Below, in pieces: positions 16,220 to 24,766 of a DNA stretch of 64,000 nt (position 1 is the first letter of the stretch; each line of letters opens with the position of its first letter). The position numbers and the translations under genes were made by a program. The notes under the pieces were generated by a model, which saw nothing but the letters and a program-made list of their open reading frames with translations, made no database searches and was not told where the DNA came from. The stretch comes from DATFTE01 sp963840665 (lineage in GTDB: Bacteria > Acidobacteriota > Terriglobia > Terriglobales > Acidobacteriaceae), in contig CAWIZO010000011.1 in NCBI GenBank assembly GCA_963840665.1, positions 496,001 through 560,000 on the forward strand, written 5' to 3'.

Positions 16220-17176
16220 TTACGCGAACAAGGAATCAACGAAATCTTTGGGGTTGAAGGGAAGCAGGTCTCCGGCCTTTTCGCCGACGCCGACGTAGCG
16301 GACGGGAAGGCCTAGCTCGCGGGAGATAGCGACGACCACTCCGCCTTTGGCGGTACCATCGAGTTTGGTGAGGACGATGCCCGTCACGCCCGCAGCTTCG
16401 GTGAACTGGCGAGCTTGCTGCAAACCGTTCTGTCCGGTGGTGGCGTCCATTACGAGCAGAGTTTCGTGCGGTGCACCGGGGATGATGCGCTGGGCGGTGC
16501 GGCGCATTTTATCGAGCTCCAGCATGAGGTTGGTTTTGGTGTGCAAACGTCCCGCGGTGTCGACGATTACGTAGTCGGTGTGACGTGCGGAGGCGGCTTG
16601 CAGCGCGTCGAAAAGGACTGCTGAGGGATCGCCGCCGGGCTTGGTTTTTATGACCTCCGTGCCCGTGCGCTGTCCCCAGATGTCGAGCTGCTCAATGGCT
16701 GCGGCGCGGAAAGTGTCGGCCGCGCAGAGGAGAACCGTTTTGCCATTGGCGCGAAAGACTCCCGAAAGTTTGCCGATCGTGGTGGTCTTTCCGGTTCCAT
16801 TGACACCGACAACTAGGATCACTTCCGGAGTTCCGTCGACTTTGTTTACCGGCCGCGCATTGGCCTGATTCAAAATGGATAGGATCTCTTCCTTCAACAA
16901 ACGCTTTAACTCTCCGACATCCTTGATCTGCTTGCGGTCGGCCTTGTCATGAAGCTTGCCAAGGATCTCCTGTGTGGTGGTGGTGCCCAAGTCGGCGCTG
17001 ATGAGGGTGGCTTCGAGATCGTCGAGCGTGTTGCGGTCGATTTCTTTGCCGAACGAGACGACTTCCTCGATGCGCTCGCTGAGGTTCTCGCGCGTGCGGG
17101 TGACCGCTTCTTTCATGCGGTCAAGAAAACTTGGTTTCTGTACCTCGTCGAGGCTGCCGAACAGGGTCTGAATCAT
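16220..17176 (-). CDS. ftsY: signal recognition particle receptor
   Basis: The membrane-associated GTPase that docks SRP-ribosome complexes at the translocon. The N domain (to about residue 105) is followed by the NG GTPase domain with G1 GVNGTGKTTT, DTFRAAAIEQL, G3 DTAGRLHT, G4 TKLDGTAKGG and the closing GVGEKAGDL. The acidic A domain of Proteobacteria is nearly absent, as in many other phyla (318 residues). The RNA component of the SRP lies in this window at 32.4 kb, but the Ffh gene does not. Confidence 0.97.
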   Translation of the reverse strand: MIQTLFGSLDEVQKPSFLDRMKEAVTRTRENLSERIEEVVSFGKEIDRNTLDDLEATLISADLGTTTTQEILGKLHDKADRKQIKDVGELKRLLKEEILSILNQANARPVNKVDGTPEVILVVGVNGTGKTTTIGKLSGVFRANGKTVLLCAADTFRAAAIEQLDIWGQRTGTEVIKTKPGGDPSAVLFDALQAASARHTDYVIVDTAGRLHTKTNLMLELDKMRRTAQRIIPGAPHETLLVMDATTGQNGLQQARQFTEAAGVTGIVLTKLDGTAKGGVVVAISRELGLPVRYVGVGEKAGDLLPFNPKDFVDSLFA

Positions 17177-17351
17177 AGGAAGGCCACGAGTTAATTATAG
17201 GGGAAGGGATCGGATCGTGCCGCCGGTAGGCGGGACCGCTGCCGTGCTGGGACCCTGGTGAGATTTATCTCGCTAGGTGTGTGTTTTTCGCTGGTGAGAC
17301 GCGGGCGGGGCCCCTTCGACTTCGTTCAGGGCAGGTCCGCGCCACATGCGA

Positions 17352-18350
17352 TCAGTAGAGTTTGAAGCTCACTTCGACGCTGATGAGCACCGCCACCGGA
17401 TGGCCATCTTTCATGGCGGGTTGGAATTGCCATTGTTTCACGGCAGCGATGGCTTTTTCGTCGAGTCCTAATCCGACCCCGCGGGTGATTCGAATATCGC
17501 GAGGATGCCCGTCGGCATCGACGATGAGCCCGAGAATGCAGGTGCCCTGATACTTCGCTTGACGTGCCGCTTCGGTGTATTCGGGATCAGGCGTAGAGAT
17601 AGGGCGCGGAGCGGAGATGCCTCCGCCGACGCGGAATACGCCGCCGCCGATGCCTCCGCCATGTCCTGGGCCAACGCCCGGGCCGCTCCCAGAGCCGACT
17701 CCGCCCCCTGAACCGGAACCGATGCCACCGCCGGAACCGGTTCCGTTCGAGGGTGGACCTTGCGGAATGGCCACGGCAGCGGGATTCCCGAGGTTAGGCA
17801 AACGGTTATCTGCGATCCGCACTTGCGGCGGTACGACTACCGTGGGTTCCACCGCGAGCTTCGGGTTTTCGTTTCGCACGACGACCGCCGGCGGCGTGAT
17901 CTGTTCCATCGCGCGTTTGGGGAGCCTTCCTTTTGGAGCTTCGATGCGGTCGTGATCTCCGCCACCGCCGCCACCGGCGACCTCTTGTTTGGCAGGCGAA
18001 AGTACGATGGGAGCCTCGTAGGGCGCGATATAGGTGATGGTCTCGCGGCGCGTCGGAGTCTGGACAACTTTGTGTCCTAACAAAGTTCCGGCGACGATGG
18101 CGCCGATCAGGATGGCATGAACGATGACAGACGTGGTGGTGCCGGTCGAGCGATAGTTGTTGAATTGTCCCCATACTTCGGGAACGGCGACGGGGGTCGA
18201 TTGCAGCCGGACACGAGAAACTTTCTTGGGGCGCAAAACTTCCTTCAGGTTTTCGAACAGCGAACGTCCCAGCGACCACTCCAGCATGGCGGGTGGCAAA
18301 AGACTGGGGGTATGCCCACTTGGCGCGTTCAGGTTTCTCACCGTCGACAT
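17352..18350 (-). CDS. TonB-family energy transducer
   Basis: A 332-residue protein spanning the periplasm. A cytosolic N-terminal region of about 80 residues precedes one transmembrane helix (VIVHAILIGAIVAGTLLG). A linker rich in Pro, then Gly/Ser repeats (GSGGGIGSGSGGGVGSGSGP) bridges to the C-terminal TonB domain (about residues 245-332) with PDPEYTEAARQAKYQGTCIL and AIAAVKQWQFQPAMKDGHPV. It should transmit proton-motive energy to outer-membrane receptors. No ExbB or ExbD gene is adjacent. The start has GGGAGCC at a good distance. The long soluble N-terminus is unusual for classical TonB. Confidence 0.9.
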   Translation of the reverse strand: MSTVRNLNAPSGHTPSLLPPAMLEWSLGRSLFENLKEVLRPKKVSRVRLQSTPVAVPEVWGQFNNYRSTGTTTSVIVHAILIGAIVAGTLLGHKVVQTPTRRETITYIAPYEAPIVLSPAKQEVAGGGGGGDHDRIEAPKGRLPKRAMEQITPPAVVVRNENPKLAVEPTVVVPPQVRIADNRLPNLGNPAAVAIPQGPPSNGTGSGGGIGSGSGGGVGSGSGPGVGPGHGGGIGGGVFRVGGGISAPRPISTPDPEYTEAARQAKYQGTCILGLIVDADGHPRDIRITRGVGLGLDEKAIAAVKQWQFQPAMKDGHPVAVLISVEVSFKLY

Positions 18351-18578
18351 AATGGCTCCCTGCTTGCGGTCATGCTGCGTGCACATGACAAGACGAAGTT
18401 TAGGAATAGATGCAGACCGCGGAGAAGGCCGTTGCCACTAAGCCCGGAGCCAGAAAATATGGGGCAAACTACGGTTGCCTCTGGGGCTTTATACAGGCCC
18501 GACGGGATGGATTTTCCATCGCGCTTGTAGCTAGCCTCGATTGACCGCCGCCCGAGCCTACGAGCGTGAGGTTCCTTG

Positions 18579-19502
18579 ATGCCGTCAATCCGATGTGCTC
18601 GTTGCGGGTATGAGAATCATCTTCATCAGCGCTTCTGCGGAATGTGCGGCAACGGATTGGCTTCGACAGCCCCGACGCGGATCGACCCGCGACCACCGAC
18701 CGCGACAGAGACCGTAGTGGAAGAAACTCCAGCAGAGGAACGCCCGTTTGTGACGAGCGGCGGGCCATCATTTCTAGGTCTGGGTGATTCTTCCGGTAGC
18801 GCCGATTATTTACTGGAAGACGAATCGCATCACGGAATGGCGCGTGGATTTGTCTTCCTCGTAGCCCTGAGTCTGGCGATCTGGTGCGCGGCTTGGCTAG
18901 TGCAGAAGCGGAACCCGGGATGGATTTCAGCGCAATTTGCGCAAGTGAAGACCGCGGTGGCAACCATCCTCGGTTCGAAGCCGGCGGCGAGTCCCGCGGC
19001 GTCCGCCACGCCGAGCGAGGCCTCGCCGCCCGCTCCAGCAGCCAGCGCGCCGCCAGAGCCTGCGCCTAGCCAGACAGAATCGACAACGCCAGAGGAACCG
19101 CCAGCCACAGAGAAGCCTGCGTCCTCTACAACGCAGGCGGCTGCGGTGGAGAAGATTCCGACCGAAGATCGGAGTGATTCCGCTGCGATGCAAGATGGGG
19201 ATGCTGATGCAGCCGAAGGCGAAAAATATCTTTATGGGCGTGGCGTGCGTCAGGATTGCGGTCACGCCAGAAGCAGTCTGATGACTGCCGCAGATCTATC
19301 GAATGCCAAGGCGCAGGGCATGCTGGGAACGATGTATGCAACCGGGCACTGCGTTCCGCGAGACCTGCCCACCGCTTACCACTGGTTTCTGCAAGCACAG
19401 CAGAAGGATCCGAAAAATGTGCGGGTCAAACAGGACCTGCGATTGGTGTGGCGACAGATGACCGCCGCGCAACAAAGCGAAGTGGGAAGCTTACGCCCCT
19501 GA
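18579..19502 (+). CDS. zinc-ribbon membrane protein with Sel1/TPR-like tail
   Basis: A 308-residue protein. The N-terminus is a zinc ribbon: CARCGYENHLHQRFCGMCGN. A flexible region leads to one transmembrane helix (FVFLVALSLAIWCAAWLVQK, about residues 90-110). A Pro/Ala/Ser linker follows, and the C-terminal 90 residues form Sel1-type helical repeats (EGEKYLYGRGVRQDCGHARS, then KAQGMLGTMYATGHCVPRDL). GAGG upstream supports this ATG. A membrane-bound adaptor with a cytosolic ribbon and external helical repeats is plausible; no function is known. Confidence 0.83.
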   Translation: MPSIRCARCGYENHLHQRFCGMCGNGLASTAPTRIDPRPPTATETVVEETPAEERPFVTSGGPSFLGLGDSSGSADYLLEDESHHGMARGFVFLVALSLAIWCAAWLVQKRNPGWISAQFAQVKTAVATILGSKPAASPAASATPSEASPPAPAASAPPEPAPSQTESTTPEEPPATEKPASSTTQAAAVEKIPTEDRSDSAAMQDGDADAAEGEKYLYGRGVRQDCGHARSSLMTAADLSNAKAQGMLGTMYATGHCVPRDLPTAYHWFLQAQQKDPKNVRVKQDLRLVWRQMTAAQQSEVGSLRP

Positions 19503-19731
19503 CCGAGCAAATATTGCTGGCGCAGGGACGATGTTTTTCTAAGTGAATACCCGTAGGTCTTCCGAGGAAGTCTCCCTCAAGTTTGTCACACGAATACGTA
19601 CGCAAGTGATGAAGGACGCTAACTCCTGCTGGCAGAACATCGCAGGGATCGCAGAGGATGCACTTGAGAGCAGCGGCTTTTGGCGAAGCGCGTGCACCAC
19701 TACGGCGAACGCTTTCGTACTGGAGGTTTGA

Positions 19732-20088
19732 ATGAAAAAGAATTTGCGTTCCTCGTGGTTGCTTCTTCCGTCGACCTTTTTGATGGGCATGGTGATGACC
19801 GGCGGAAGCCTGATCGCGCAGCAGCAACCGAGCCAGCAACAAGAACCCAGCCAACAGCAGCCGCCGTCGAGACAGGCGCCCGACCAGACGCAACCTGATA
19901 CCCAGGGCTCCCAGGATCAAACCTTCGTCGGCACGATTACGAAGAGCGGCGACAAGTTCGTTTTGCAAGATACCAGCGGCAAGACGTGGGACATTGACCA
20001 TCAGGAACTGGTGAAGAAGTTCGAAGGCAAACAAGTGCGCGTGACGGGCACCTTGGATGCGGACGGCAAGACGATTCACATGAAGTAG
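19732..20088 (+). CDS. small secreted DUF5818-like protein
   Basis: A 118-residue exported protein whose ATG follows GGAGG. A hydrophobic signal (residues 9-30) is followed by a Gln/Pro-rich linker. The C-terminal 60 residues form a small beta domain (FVGTITKSGDKFVLQDTSGK, then VRVTGTLDADGKTIHMK), an OB-like pattern common in secreted acidobacterial proteins. Function unknown. It ends in a good Rho-independent terminator. Confidence 0.78.
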   Translation: MKKNLRSSWLLLPSTFLMGMVMTGGSLIAQQQPSQQQEPSQQQPPSRQAPDQTQPDTQGSQDQTFVGTITKSGDKFVLQDTSGKTWDIDHQELVKKFEGKQVRVTGTLDADGKTIHMK

Positions 20089-20116
20089 GATCGAGGAACA
20101 ACGCGAATGGAAGCCG

Positions 20117-20145
20117 GGAGCCATTTTCTGGCTCCTTGGTTTTTT
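20117..20145 (+). terminator. Rho-independent terminator after the DUF5818-like gene
   Basis: GGAGCCA pairs with TGGCTCC around a five-base loop, followed by TTGGTTTTTT. It lies in the gap before the convergent HD-GYP gene. Confidence 0.82.
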
Positions 20146-20154
20146 GGGGACGCT

Positions 20155-22062
20155 CTAAGCGGTTGGACTTTCAACCGGGGCGAGTGTTTCCGGTTTCGGC
20201 TGTGCTGCTACGACAACAGCAGGGTTCGCGGCCTCAGACTTCGCTGCGGGCATGCCCGGACGCTGCACGCGGATTTCTCCACGATGAAGCAGCGCGTCGA
20301 GTGCGAAGACAGGCACTGGATCGAGCCTTTTCCCTGAGAGCGAGTGGATAATCTTCAACGCCTCATGTACTTCGTGTGCTTTCTGGTAGGGACGGTTTGT
20401 GGTTAGCGCATCGAAAGTGTCAGCAACAGCAATGATGCGCGGCAGCAGCGGAATGTCGTCGCCCTTGAGGCCGTGAGGATATCCTCGCCCGTCGAGCGAT
20501 TCGTGGTGCAGTTCGATACCGGGAATCATCTCGGCCAGTTGCGGCACCGGACGCAGAATGTTTGCACCCTTGGTGGTGTGCGTCTTCATGATGTCGAATT
20601 CTTCCGGCGTGAGAGCACCCGGTTTTTTCAAGATGCGATCTTCAATGCCAATCTTCCCCACGTCGTGTAGTTGCGCGGCAATGCGGACGATCTCGATGAA
20701 GTCTTCGTTCTGCCCCATTTCGCGGGCGATCATCATGGAATAACGCGTCACGCGGTCGGAGTGGCCGCGAGTGTAAGGGTCCTTTTCGTCGACCGCTCCG
20801 GCGAGCATTTGAATCGAACTCATGAAGAGCTGGCGATTCTCGCTGGCGGCGCGCTTGAGATCGAGCACGAAGTGCTCAAGCTCGTCAGACATGGTGTTGA
20901 ACGTGACGGCCAACTCGCCGATTTCCGTCCGACTCTTCAGCTTTACTCGTTGCGAAAAGTCTCCGCGAGCAATGGCGCGGCTCGATTCGGTCAGAACTTC
21001 GAGAGGATTGGTGATGAGTCTCGCCGCCAGAATGCTGATGGCCACGCTGAGAAATACCGCCAGCATCGCCAGAAGGCGTGCGGTGCTCTCTGCCTCGTAG
21101 ACGCCGCGATAGGCGTCATTGCGCGGCTTCTGCACGACTACCGCCCAGTCCAGGTTTACGACCGGGCTGTAGGTGCCGAGCATCTTCACCGAGCTTTTGT
21201 CTTGCGTAATGTTGAACTCGCGGGTAGCGGCCACCATCTGTGCTTTGGCGCCCTGATCGACGAAGTTCTTGACGATTTCGGAGTTCGACATGTCCTGACC
21301 GGTGGCGTAGCCGGCTGTGGCTCCAGCGACCAGACGGCCCTGACTGTCGACGACGTAGGGCGTCAGACCACCGCGATTGATTTCCTGCAAGCGGCGAATC
21401 AGGAATTGCAAATCTTCGACAGCTCCAATCATTCCCAGAAACCGTCCGCCGTAGGTGACCGGGGTGCTGACCAGCATAACCGTGCGCGCGGACTTCCCGC
21501 TGCCCACGACCAGGGCCTGTCCGTTATACGCGCGGCCGTCGCGAGCGGCGGCGTAGGCGCGCTCCAGTTCGCGCTGCAAGAATGCGTCAGGCGCGATGCG
21601 GCCTGCGGAAATTCCTTTGGCTTCGGCATTGAGCAAGGTTGCGTAGGCCAGATCGTCGGAGGAAGAGACGAAGTTCTCAAGCAGAGCGCGTAACTCAGGG
21701 GCTTCTACATGCTCGTCGGTGATGTCTCCGCCGCTGGTGACTTGGAGCGCGGAAGACAGGTTCGCCAGCATCATGCGCAGCGATTCCTGATGCTGGGAAA
21801 TGTCGTCAGCCAAGGAACGCGTGACCGTATTCTGCAGCAGTCGCTCGTTGGTGATGAGGCGGTCGCGGTTGATGCGCTCCACCTGCACCGAGTAAAAATA
21901 CATCGGCACCACGCTGATCAGAACGAGCACACTCAGGATGACGTAAAGAATGGGAATGCGCGACGGGATGGGCAGTCTGATCGACAAAGTGGCGGTTTCG
22001 CGACCGATTTTGAACTTCCGACGTCCATAAAAGTTTACCTTTGGATGCGGCCTCGCACTCAT
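20155..22062 (-). CDS. membrane receptor with dCache-like, HAMP and HD-GYP domains
   Basis: A 635-residue putative cyclic di-GMP phosphodiesterase. A transmembrane helix near residue 35 and another near 335 flank a periplasmic Cache-type sensor. A HAMP linker follows (LEVLTESSRAIARGDFSQRV). The HD-GYP domain has the HD pair in LHDVGKIGIEDRIL, then HHESLDGRGYPHGLKG and ADTFDALTTNRPYQ, so metal and substrate residues are intact. The C-terminal tail is a Pro/Ala-rich extension beyond the domain. It should lower cyclic di-GMP in response to an external signal; the PilZ protein at 11 kb is a possible downstream reader. Confidence 0.92.
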   Translation of the reverse strand: MSARPHPKVNFYGRRKFKIGRETATLSIRLPIPSRIPILYVILSVLVLISVVPMYFYSVQVERINRDRLITNERLLQNTVTRSLADDISQHQESLRMMLANLSSALQVTSGGDITDEHVEAPELRALLENFVSSSDDLAYATLLNAEAKGISAGRIAPDAFLQRELERAYAAARDGRAYNGQALVVGSGKSARTVMLVSTPVTYGGRFLGMIGAVEDLQFLIRRLQEINRGGLTPYVVDSQGRLVAGATAGYATGQDMSNSEIVKNFVDQGAKAQMVAATREFNITQDKSSVKMLGTYSPVVNLDWAVVVQKPRNDAYRGVYEAESTARLLAMLAVFLSVAISILAARLITNPLEVLTESSRAIARGDFSQRVKLKSRTEIGELAVTFNTMSDELEHFVLDLKRAASENRQLFMSSIQMLAGAVDEKDPYTRGHSDRVTRYSMMIAREMGQNEDFIEIVRIAAQLHDVGKIGIEDRILKKPGALTPEEFDIMKTHTTKGANILRPVPQLAEMIPGIELHHESLDGRGYPHGLKGDDIPLLPRIIAVADTFDALTTNRPYQKAHEVHEALKIIHSLSGKRLDPVPVFALDALLHRGEIRVQRPGMPAAKSEAANPAVVVAAQPKPETLAPVESPTA

Positions 22063-22128
22063 TACGTAGGTACCTGACAAAACGTGTCATTCGAGTAAGT
22101 TTGGCAAAGCAGATCAGAGGAGTAATGC

Positions 22129-22476
22129 ATGGATCGTGACTGGAAGTACCTGGTGATCTGGGAGTTTCACGTGCGGCAGGGGATGGAGCCGGCGTTCGAA
22201 AAGAGCTACGGTTCTGAAGGAAGCTGGGCGCAGTTGTTCGGGAAAGGCGAAGGCTTTGTTGCGACCGAACTAAGCCGCGACGTGAAAGAGCCTGGACGCT
22301 ATCTCACGCTGGATTTCTGGAGCTCCAGAGAAGCATACGAGAGCTTTCGCCAGCAGCACGCCGCGCGCTACAAGGAGATCGATGCGGAATGTGAAGAGAT
22401 GACGGAGAGCGAAGCCGAGATTGGGAGGTTTGCCCGAGTCACGAACTACGGAGCCGATGTTAAGGCAAGCTACTAG
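22129..22476 (+). CDS. ABM-like (antibiotic biosynthesis monooxygenase fold) protein
   Basis: A 115-residue cytosolic protein with the dimeric alpha-beta barrel pattern: an opening strand YLVIWEFHVRQGMEPAFEKS, a helix, then GEGFVATELSRDVKEPGRYL and TLDFWSSREAYESFRQQHAA. This fold includes small monooxygenases and haem-degrading enzymes as well as proteins of unknown role. No active-site residue can be assigned. Its 3' end overlaps the convergent gpsA end by four bases. Confidence 0.78.
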   Translation: MDRDWKYLVIWEFHVRQGMEPAFEKSYGSEGSWAQLFGKGEGFVATELSRDVKEPGRYLTLDFWSSREAYESFRQQHAARYKEIDAECEEMTESEAEIGRFARVTNYGADVKASY

Positions 22477-23502
22477 CTGCGATAGAGTCTCGTCTCGCTC
22501 TTTGCTGCGCGCGTCATTAGATCGCGAATGGCGTCGCCGGGAGACTTGCCGTCGTGCAGGATGGCGTGCATTTGCTCGGTGATCGGCATCTCGACGCCAT
22601 GCTTGTGCGCGAGTCCTACCGCGGCGTTGGTGGTGAAGACACCTTCGGCGACCATGCCGTGCATGGCGGCGAGAATCTCCGGAAGCTTGCGTCCGCGGCC
22701 GAGTTCGACTCCTACGCTGCGATTGCGGGAGAGGCCTCCGGTGCAGGTAAGGACGAGATCACCGAGTCCTGCGAGGCCCGCCATGGTTTCCTGACGTCCT
22801 CCGCAAGCGATGACTAAGCGCGTGATTTCGGCAAGGCCCCGGGTGATGAGCGCGGCGACTGAATTGTGGCCGAGGCCGAGGCCGTCGCAGATTCCGGCGG
22901 CGATGGCGATCACGTTCTTCAGCGAACCGCCGAGTTCAACTCCGGCCACATCGTCGTTGGTGTAAATGCGGAAGCGCGGATCGCTGAACTCGCGCTGGAT
23001 GGTTTCGGCGAGGGCGAGATCCTTTGAAGCCACGGTGATGGCGGTGGGATCGCCGCGGGCCACCTCCTTGGCAAACGTCGGACCGCTGAGCGCCGCGATG
23101 CGCGGGGCGAATCCTCGCGCGCTTTTTACGGACTGGGCGATCACTTCCGACATGCGCATGAGCGTGTCATTCTCGATTCCTTTGGTGGCGCTCACCAGTT
23201 GCATCTCGGGAGTCGAGATACGGATTCATCTCTCCGAAGAGCGTGCGGCAGTGATGCGAAGGCATGACGCTAACCACGAACTCAGCCTCGGTGAGAACTT
23301 CTTTCCAGTCATTGGTGGGACGAACGGTTTCTGGAATTGCGTGTCCCGGAAGGAACAGTTCATTCACCCGGCGAGAGAGGATGGATTCGCGGACTTCCTT
23401 TTCATGAGCCCAGAGGCGGACCTGATGCGAGCCTTTGCGTCCCAGCACGATGGAGAGCGCGGTGCCCCAGGCGCCTGCGCCGATCACGGCGATCTGGCTC
23501 AT
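22473..23502 (-). pseudogene. gpsA: glycerol-3-phosphate dehydrogenase (NAD(P)+), frame-broken
   Basis: Makes sn-glycerol-3-phosphate, the backbone of phospholipids. The N-terminal Rossmann part (MSQIAVIGAGAWGTALSIVL) runs in one frame to about 23205. The rest (MQLVSATKGIEN, with the catalytic Lys, then GLGHNSVAALITRGLAEITR and SRNRSVGVELGRG) continues in another frame to the stop. The break lies between about 23203 and 23222, where removing one base from GACTCCCGAG restores a continuous reading (Leu-Asp-Pro-Glu-Met-Gln). Both halves are otherwise well conserved and the gene is normally essential, so a sequencing error is the simplest explanation. The start overlaps the plsY stop as ATGA. Confidence 0.92.
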
Positions 23503-24104
23503 CCGCGCCTCGCGTGGAATCGGCTCTCGGTTCCGGCAAAGAGGCGGCGGATGTTTTCGTGATGCTTGGCGACGATGAGTACTGAAGCCAGCGCCATGCA
23601 CGCCAACATGCGCGGTCGGCTGCGATAGCCATCGAGAAACCACGCAAGTACGGGGAACAGGGCGACGGCGGTGATCGACGCTAGTGAGACGTAGCGGAAC
23701 GCGAGAACGATTCCCGCAAATAGGGCGACCATCGCGAGGATGGCCTTGGGCGCGATCAGGATGAAGGAGCCGAGTCCGGTCGCGACGCCTTTTCCGCCGC
23801 GAAACTTCAGCCAGACGGGAAACATGTGTCCGACAACTGCGAACAGCGCTGCGACTCCCATCAGTAGCGGACGTTCGGGAAAGGCGGCGCGAACGATGGC
23901 GACGGCAGCGAATCCTTTAAGTGCGTCGAGCACCAAAGTCAGAATGCCTAGCGCCGGTGAGGTGCGCGAGACATTGGTTGCGCCGATGTTGCCGCTGCCA
24001 CTCTGGCGGATGTCCTGACCACGAACAACTTTCACCAGCAGGTATCCGAAGGGAATCGACCCGAGGAGATAACTGACGGCGATGGTGAGTGGCAGCGCGG
24101 TCAT
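23499..24104 (-). CDS. plsY: acyl-phosphate:glycerol-3-phosphate acyltransferase
   Basis: An inner-membrane enzyme that puts the first acyl chain on glycerol-3-phosphate. The family motifs are all visible: SIPFGYLL, SGSGNIGATNVSRT, LDALKG and HMFPVWLKFRGGKGVATGLG, then the late HHENIRRL. Five or more hydrophobic helices and 201 residues suit the family. It overlaps gpsA, whose product is its substrate, by four bases, so the two steps are translationally coupled. Confidence 0.97.
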   Translation of the reverse strand: MTALPLTIAVSYLLGSIPFGYLLVKVVRGQDIRQSGSGNIGATNVSRTSPALGILTLVLDALKGFAAVAIVRAAFPERPLLMGVAALFAVVGHMFPVWLKFRGGKGVATGLGSFILIAPKAILAMVALFAGIVLAFRYVSLASITAVALFPVLAWFLDGYRSRPRMLACMALASVLIVAKHHENIRRLFAGTESRFHARRG

Positions 24105-24110
24105 TGGCAG

Positions 24111-24692
24111 CTACTTGAGCGGAAAGCCTGCCAGTTTCTTATAGCGCGAGCCGCCGCGACCAAGTTCACTTTCGAAAAGGAAGAACCCATGCGCCGTCAT
24201 CGTACCAAACTCCGGTGTGGGCAGAGCCGCTAGTTTTTCCTGCAGGCGCTGGAAGTTCCGATTCGGACTATCACCCTTCTGACGGCGAGGCGCGCCTGAG
24301 CCTGCGCGAGCCAGCGTGAGGTGCGGCGTGAAGGAATGTTCTTCTTTGGGGATGCCAAGAGCGGCCGAGGCGCCGTCGATCGATAAAGCAAGTTTTGCAA
24401 GCTCCGGTCCAGCCTGCATGCCGATCCAGAAAACGCGCGGCGATTTGGAAGTGGGGAAGAATCCATAGCCCTGAAATGTGATTGAGAACGGGGTGGCTGG
24501 GATGGTAGACAGCGCACTCTTGAGTTCATTTACAGATTCGGATGGCTTTTCGCCGATGAATTTCAGTGTGACGTGCAGAGACTCTGGACGCACCCAGCGG
24601 ACGTCTGGCGCGAAATTGCGAACGCCGTCCATGAAGAGACGGATGCGATCGCGGATGGATTCGTCGAGATCGAGGGCAACGAAGAGTCTCAT
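24111..24692 (-). CDS. thpR: RNA 2',3'-cyclic phosphodiesterase (2H family)
   Basis: A 193-residue member of the 2H phosphoesterase family. The two catalytic motifs are intact: HVTLKF (His40, Thr42) and HLTLARA (His124, Thr126). The start MRLFVALDLD is typical. These enzymes open 2',3'-cyclic phosphates of RNA, and the physiological substrate is generally unclear. The ATG at 24692 was chosen because the region upstream is a heptamer repeat tract. It lies six bases upstream of plsY. Confidence 0.93.
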   Translation of the reverse strand: MRLFVALDLDESIRDRIRLFMDGVRNFAPDVRWVRPESLHVTLKFIGEKPSESVNELKSALSTIPATPFSITFQGYGFFPTSKSPRVFWIGMQAGPELAKLALSIDGASAALGIPKEEHSFTPHLTLARAGSGAPRRQKGDSPNRNFQRLQEKLAALPTPEFGTMTAHGFFLFESELGRGGSRYKKLAGFPLK

Positions 24693-24693
24693 C

Positions 24694-24764
24694 TGGTCGG
24701 TGGTCGTTCGTCGGTGGTCGTTGGTCAAACCAAGACTAACGACCAACGACCAATGACCGACGAC
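24694..24764. repeat. inverted heptamer tracts TGGTCGT ... GACCAAC
   Basis: Five seven-base units (TGGTCGG, TGGTCGT, TCGTCGG, TGGTCGT, TGGTCAA) face an inverted set (GACCAAC, GACCAAT, GACCGAC). They fill the spacer between the cinA stop and the thpR start. The unit is a rotation of that at 58760-58787. The inverted halves can form a hairpin. Confidence 0.9.
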
Positions 24765-24766
24765 TG

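Noticed and set aside
19543..19731. A 62-codon frame ending at the start of the DUF5818-like gene
   Set aside because: No ribosome site, domain or composition supports it, although its stop overlaps the next ATG.
20671..21693. A 340-codon plus-strand frame inside the HD-GYP receptor gene
   Set aside because: Antisense shadow of a well-supported receptor; no recognisable domain.
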